Source of the DNA: Actinomadura sp. K4S16
Lineage (GTDB): Bacteria; Actinomycetota; Actinomycetes; Streptosporangiales; Streptosporangiaceae
DNA: 64,000 nt
Direction: 5' to 3'
Assembly: GCF_008327685.1 (NCBI RefSeq)
Contig: NZ_BDDE01000012.1
Coordinates: 1 to 64,000 of the forward strand
Within the stretch, counting starts at the first letter, position 1. Each line of letters starts with the position of its first letter. A program made the position numbers and the translations under genes. Under the pieces are notes generated by a model that did not search any database, had not been told where the DNA came from, and was given only the letters and a program-made list of their open reading frames with translations. Positions 60,092 to 64,000 of this stretch are shown in pieces.

Positions 60092-60205
60092 CCCGACCCC
60101 TGGGAGACATCCGGATTCTGGGGAGATTCCGGATTCTTCTGAACCGTCCCGCGACGGGCCGCGTCTCATCGGAATCGGGACCGGCCCGGCGACGGGAGGT
60201 GGCGG

Positions 60206-61150
60206 GTGGCGGGAGACGGCGGCCTCGCGATCGAGGCGCGCGGCGTGGTGCGGCGCTTCGGGCCGGTGGAGGCGCTGCGCGGCCTCGACATCACCGTCCC
60301 GTACGGGCAGGTCACGGCGCTCGTCGGGGCCAACGGGGCGGGCAAGACGACCCTGCTGCTGATCCTGGCTACGCTGCTCGCGCCCGACGCGGGCACGGTG
60401 CGGATCGCGGGGCACGACGCGCTCGCCCGTCCCGCCGAGGCGCGTGACGCGCTCGGCTGGATGCCGGACGCCTTCGGCGTCTACGACCAGCTCACGGTGG
60501 ACGAGTACCTGGGCTTCTTCGCCGACGCCTACGGGCTGCCCAAGCAGGAGCGCCCGCGGCGGATCAGGGCGCTGCTCAGCCTCGTCCACCTGGACGACCA
60601 CCTCGGGCGCCCCGTCCACGCCCTCTCGCGCGGGCAGAAGCAGCGGCTCGGGATGGCGCGGGCCCTCGTGCACCGGCCCCGCGTCCTGCTGCTGGACGAG
60701 CCCGCGTCCGGCCTCGACCCGCGCTCCCGCATCGAGCTGCGCGACCTGCTGCGGTCCCTCGCGGCCGACGGGGTCGCGGTGCTCGTGTCCAGCCACATCC
60801 TCAGCGAGCTGGAGGAGATCGCCGACCGGGTCGTCCTCGTCGACCACGGCCGGACGGCCGGCGACCACGCGATGGCGGAGATCACCGGCACCTCGGCACG
60901 GGTCCGGTGGCGGATCCGCTCCCTCGACCCGGAGCCGCTGGCGTCGGCGCTCGCCCGCGAGCTGGAGGAGCTGCCGTGGGTGCAGGCGGCCGACGTGGCG
61001 GGAGGCGCCGAGGTCGGCCCGCTGACCGAGGGCGAGGCGGCCGGGCTGCTGGCCAGGCTCGTCGCCGCCGGCGTGCCCGTCAGCGGCCTCGCGCCCGCCG
61101 GCAGCGCGCTCGAATCGGCCTACCTGGCGATGACCGAGAACCGGAGGTGA
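60206..61150 (+). CDS. ABC transporter ATP-binding protein
   Basis: 314 residues. Walker A GANGAGKTT, signature LSRGQKQRLGMARA, Walker B VLLLDEPASGLDP. A C-terminal domain of about 90 residues suggests a DrrA-like exporter ATPase. Start is GTG. The permease gene follows 3 nt after its stop. Confidence 0.9.
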   Translation: MAGDGGLAIEARGVVRRFGPVEALRGLDITVPYGQVTALVGANGAGKTTLLLILATLLAPDAGTVRIAGHDALARPAEARDALGWMPDAFGVYDQLTVDEYLGFFADAYGLPKQERPRRIRALLSLVHLDDHLGRPVHALSRGQKQRLGMARALVHRPRVLLLDEPASGLDPRSRIELRDLLRSLAADGVAVLVSSHILSELEEIADRVVLVDHGRTAGDHAMAEITGTSARVRWRIRSLDPEPLASALARELEELPWVQAADVAGGAEVGPLTEGEAAGLLARLVAAGVPVSGLAPAGSALESAYLAMTENRR

Positions 61151-61153
61151 GCA

Positions 61154-62131
61154 TTGTCCTTGACCGCGCGCGGAATCGGCCTGGTGGCACGGCAGGAGAT
61201 CAGGACCCGGCTGCGGACCGGCCGCTGGAAGGTCCTGCTCCTCGTCTGGTGCCTGGTCGTCAACGGGCTCGGGCTGCTGTTCCGGGTGGCGCTGGAGTAC
61301 GGCGACACCTCCTCCTTCGGCGAGCCCGGCGTCCCCATGTTCGGCGGGGTCCTGCTCGGGGTGCTGGTGCTGACGCTGCTCGTCACCCCGGCGCTCGGCG
61401 GCCAGTCGGTCAACGGGGACCGCGAGCGCGGAACGCTCGCGACGCTGCAGGTCACCCGGCTCACCCCCGGCGACATCGCGCTCGGCAAGCTCGCCGCCGC
61501 CTGGGGGACGGGCCTGGTCACCCTCGTGCTGACCCTGCCGAGCCTGCTCCTGCCGGTCGCCGAGGGCGCCATCGGCGTGGGACGGGCCCTGGTCGTCCTG
61601 CTGGTGACGGCGCTGCTGATCGGCGTGGTCTGCGCGGTGTCGCAGGCCTGGTCGGCGCTGGTGGCCCGCAGCGTCACCTCGATCCTGCTGTCGTACCTGA
61701 CGGTGTTCGCCCTGCTGGTCGGGACGCCGCTGCTGTTCACGCTGGCGGTCCCGCTCACGTCCGAGCACGTCCCCGACCGGTACGGCGGGTACAGCGAGGA
61801 CCACACCGAGCGCGTCTGGTGGCTGCTGGCCCCGAACCCGGTCGTCGCGCTCGCCGACGCGGCGCCGCGCCTGCCCGAGCGCCGCGTCCTCGTCGGAGAC
61901 GTAGTGCTCAGCCGCGCGCCGGAGTCCGACCCGCTCGGATCGATCAGCCGCACCGTGCGCGAAGTCCGCGCCGGGGACGACGACCACGGGTCGGACCGCG
62001 AGGACGGGGCCGCGGTGTGGCCCTGGGGGCTGGCCTTCGACCTGGCCCTCGCGGCGGGCGCGGTGTGGATCACGGCCTCCCGCCTGCGGACGCCCCTGTA
62101 CCGGGTCCCCCGAGGCGTCCGCGTGGCCTGA
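61154..62131 (+). CDS. ABC transporter permease
   Basis: 325 residues, ABC-2 type, about six membrane segments with a long extracytoplasmic loop before the last one. Start is TTG at 61154 with GAGGTGAG upstream, giving MSLTARGIGLVARQEIRTRL. It forms an export pair with the preceding ATPase. Substrate unknown. Confidence 0.87.
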   Translation: MSLTARGIGLVARQEIRTRLRTGRWKVLLLVWCLVVNGLGLLFRVALEYGDTSSFGEPGVPMFGGVLLGVLVLTLLVTPALGGQSVNGDRERGTLATLQVTRLTPGDIALGKLAAAWGTGLVTLVLTLPSLLLPVAEGAIGVGRALVVLLVTALLIGVVCAVSQAWSALVARSVTSILLSYLTVFALLVGTPLLFTLAVPLTSEHVPDRYGGYSEDHTERVWWLLAPNPVVALADAAPRLPERRVLVGDVVLSRAPESDPLGSISRTVREVRAGDDDHGSDREDGAAVWPWGLAFDLALAAGAVWITASRLRTPLYRVPRGVRVA

Positions 62132-62354
62132 CGGACGCCTCTGGGGGCCGTCAGGTGACTGTGCGGCGGATAGGCGTTTCTCGCGGCGTGAGCGATTTCA
62201 CAATGCGATCATCTTCTGGGAATGCGATCAGCGGGAGCGGTGTACCGCGGGAAATCATGCGGCTCCTTACCGAGCGGCGCGGATCCGCTCCCGCTCAACG
62301 CAATTCTCAGGCCGGTTGGAAATCTCGCCGGACTTGCAAGTTGCAGTGACTGTT
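62132..62354. other. Spacer with inverted and direct repeats, no gene seen
   Basis: AATGCGATCA occurs at 62202-62211 and 62221-62230. AGCGGGAGCGG (62230-62240) pairs with CCGCTCCCGCT (62285-62295). The region is lower in GC than its left neighbours. It lies downstream of a leftward DUF397 gene and a rightward permease gene, so it may hold their terminators. Confidence 0.45.
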
Positions 62355-62558
62355 TCAGCGGGTGTCGAAACGACCGTCCTTGGCGCGCTCGGTGAACGTG
62401 CGCCATTCATCGGGCCGGAACGACAGGATCGTCGCGGCGTCCTCGGTGTCGCGCACGCATATGGCGTCCCCGCCGCGACGTGCGACCTCGACGCAGTTGC
62501 TGGCGCCGCATCGGGCGCTCTTTCTCCATCGGGCGTGCGGTGTCCCCTGGAAACTCAT
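62355..62558 (-). CDS. DUF397-domain protein
   Basis: 67 residues from the ATG at 62558 (GGGAG upstream). DUF397 signatures are WRKSARCGASNCVEVA, VRDTED and FRPDEWRTFTERAKDGRFD. In streptomycetes such small proteins sit beside WhiJ/XRE-DUF5753 regulators and act as antagonistic partners. It is the second of two such genes here. Confidence 0.88.
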   Translation of the reverse strand: MSFQGTPHARWRKSARCGASNCVEVARRGGDAICVRDTEDAATILSFRPDEWRTFTERAKDGRFDTR

Positions 62559-62719
62559 TCCGGCTCCCTGCATCGAAAGTTGCATTTGCCGCGGCCGCGC
62601 TGCCGGTGCATCAAGCACACGGTAACAAGATCGCAAAAAACGCCTGATCACGTCCGGGTGGCGCGGTACCCGTGTGTCAGGCGTGCCGAGGTAGTTCCAG
62701 AGTTGCGGTTGTGAGGGCG

Positions 62720-62752
62720 ACGAGCCGGGTCGGCGCGGTGGACCCGGCTCGT
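62720..62752 (-). terminator. Terminator after the first DUF397 gene
   Basis: Perfect 12-bp stem: ACGAGCCGGGTC (62720-62731) with GACCCGGCTCGT (62741-62752), 9-nt loop. It lies 56 nt beyond the stop of the leftward DUF397 gene at 62808, separating it from the second DUF397 gene. Confidence 0.65.
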
Positions 62753-62807
62753 GCGGCGTGGCCCCGCACGCCTTGGCGGACGGGGCCGGACGGCGCCTCG
62801 CGCCGGG

Positions 62808-63029
62808 TCAGCGGCCCAGGTCGAAATCACCCTTCTTCGCTCGTTCGACGAATTCCCGCCATTCCGCCTGGGAGAATGACAGGACCGGACTCTGCGTGCC
62901 GTACTTCGCGTCGCGGGCCCCGATAAACCGGGACGAATCGGTTAGCGTGCCGATCTCGACGCATGTATTACTCGCCCCGCAGTGGGCGCTTCTCCTCCAT
63001 TGTGGTACAGGAGTAGCAAAAAGGGACAC
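62808..63029 (-). CDS. DUF397-domain protein
   Basis: 73 residues. WRRSAHCGASNTCVEIG, VRD-like GARDAKYG and FSQAEWREFVERAKKGDFD identify DUF397. Start is GTG with AAAGG 7 nt upstream. It begins 38 nt after the XRE regulator stop, so the two are probably co-transcribed. Confidence 0.88.
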   Translation of the reverse strand: MSLFATPVPQWRRSAHCGASNTCVEIGTLTDSSRFIGARDAKYGTQSPVLSFSQAEWREFVERAKKGDFDLGR

Positions 63030-63067
63030 TCGGTGCCTTTCGCAAGGATTGAGCCCTTAGCGGACCG

Positions 63068-63928
63068 TCACCACGCGTCCCTGGCCTCGGCGATGCGCCG
63101 TCGCGATTGCGCGGGATCCAGTGCCTGGCGGGACAGACTCGAATAGGCGAGCCGGTACATATAGGTGACGGCTTCTTCCGCCAAGTGGCTGATCGTCAGT
63201 GATTCCGTGTGAACGATATCAGGAAAATTGATGTCGTGCACCGAGGAGAATTCCAGGAGGATAAACGATTCGGCCAACACCGAGTGTGGTACGTCCAAGG
63301 GTAGGATCTGCAGGGTCACGTTCGGGCGCTCGGTCATCTGGTACAGATGTTCGAGCTGCTCCCGCATGACCTTCTGATCGCCGATGCGGCGCCGCAGAAC
63401 CGCCTCGTCGATAACCGCCGACAGTTCCAGGGGAGCGGGTCCGTCGAGCAGTTCGCGCCGCCGCATTCGCACGTCCAGCCGGCGGTTGAGTTCCTGCGGA
63501 GGCAGGGTGGCCAGGTCGCTCCATCCGCCGATGACATTCCGGGCATAGCTCTCAGATTGCAACAGTCCGGGAATAACGGTGCTGCCCCATTCCCTGGCCG
63601 CCGTCGCCTCGGACTCCAGTGCGATGAAGTCCGCGAGTTCGCTCGGCAGGTCGCGGTAGTCCTCCCACCAACCCCGCTGGGCGGCGTCGTGCGCCAGGGC
63701 GATCAGGTCGTCGTGCCGGGCGCCGTCGATCTCGTACAGCTCCAGCAGTCGCCGCACATCGCCGATCTTCGCGCCGGTCCGCGCGTTCTCGATCCGGCTC
63801 ACCTTGGCGGTCGACCAGGCGAGCCGTTCGGCGACCTCGTCTCCGGTGAGGCCCTTGGCCTCGCGCAGCCTCCGGAGCTCGGCGGCCAGGCGCCGTTGAC
63901 GGACGGAGGGACCACGGGAAGTGCTCAT
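63068..63928 (-). CDS. XRE-family regulator with DUF5753 domain (WhiJ-like)
   Basis: 286 residues from the ATG at 63928. Helix-turn-helix at about 10-60 (LREAKGLTGDEVAERLAWST then KVSRIENARTG), and a DUF5753 domain at about 90-275 (EWGSTVIPGLLQSESYAR). In Streptomyces, WhiJ-type regulators with DUF397 partners control development and secondary metabolism. Here one regulator is followed by two DUF397 genes. Confidence 0.9.
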   Translation of the reverse strand: MSTSRGPSVRQRRLAAELRRLREAKGLTGDEVAERLAWSTAKVSRIENARTGAKIGDVRRLLELYEIDGARHDDLIALAHDAAQRGWWEDYRDLPSELADFIALESEATAAREWGSTVIPGLLQSESYARNVIGGWSDLATLPPQELNRRLDVRMRRRELLDGPAPLELSAVIDEAVLRRRIGDQKVMREQLEHLYQMTERPNVTLQILPLDVPHSVLAESFILLEFSSVHDINFPDIVHTESLTISHLAEEAVTYMYRLAYSSLSRQALDPAQSRRRIAEARDAW

Positions 63929-64000
63929 TGCTCGGGCCTCTCCAGTCCCGGCGGACTGATCTGGGCGCATTCTGCCGCACCGGGGGGCCGCGGCGCGAAT

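Noticed and set aside
58187..61987. 1266-codon open frame antisense to glmS and the ABC ATPase gene
   Set aside because: It covers glmS, which is clearly coding on the other strand; the long frame results from high GC at third positions.

Overview
The window comes from a high-GC actinomycete. Codon use is strongly G/C at third positions, GTG starts are common, the ribosomal S10, spc and alpha regions have actinobacterial order, and several families seen here are typical of filamentous actinobacteria (DUF5753/XRE with DUF397, CU044_5270-type proteins beside an ECF sigma factor, DUF1707). A Streptosporangiales/Thermomonosporaceae-type (Actinomadura-like) genome is my inference; no 16S rRNA, tRNA or rpoB is present to test it.

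Layout. 0-8 kb: accessory genes (aminoglycoside-phosphotransferase-like kinase, PNPOx-fold protein, a small double-DivIVA-motif protein, a DinB2-like polymerase, a small secreted protein, an ECF sigma factor with a membrane partner, Lrp/AsnC divergent from an EamA exporter, an aldo/keto reductase). 8-10 kb: a Q/G/P/Y-rich, tail-anchored protein. 10.1-27.8 kb: rpsL-rpsG-fusA-tuf, the S10 and spc operons, secY-adk-map. 28-30.2 kb: three genes that separate map from infA. 30.4-35.3 kb: infA-rpmJ-rpsM-rpsK-rpsD-rpoA-rplQ-truA. 35.5-39.5 kb: leftward genes for two paralogous membrane proteins and a CAP-domain protein. 39.6-40.7 kb: a repeat-rich noncoding spacer. 40.7-43.3 kb: rplM-rpsI-glmM. 43.3-57.2 kb: accessory block (HNH-type lipoprotein, DUF389 protein, two ABC ATPase/permease pairs, MMPL transporter with a two-component system, DUF4132 protein, PhoX-like Tat protein). 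57.2-62.1 kb: coaA and glmS, divergently transcribed, then an ABC exporter pair. 62.3-63.9 kb: a WhiJ-like XRE regulator with two DUF397 genes.

The conserved part is a translation and secretion superblock: ribosomal proteins, elongation factors, RNA polymerase alpha, the SecY channel, nascent-chain processing by Map, and precursor supply for wall and CoA (glmM, glmS, coaA). Apart from starts discussed individually these genes look intact.

The least ordinary features are: a DinB2-type polymerase with Ile at the steric-gate position; the prion-like tail-anchored protein with repeated Thr motifs; a 15-bp x 14 minisatellite in the 5' end of a lipoprotein nuclease gene; GC-rich degenerate minisatellites in the spacers around map, truA and rplM; a perfect 24-bp palindrome upstream of the MMPL/two-component operon; and a set of probable leaderless start sites. 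I did not find CRISPR arrays, prophage, insertion sequences or a biosynthetic gene cluster, and I cannot claim a wholly new system with confidence.
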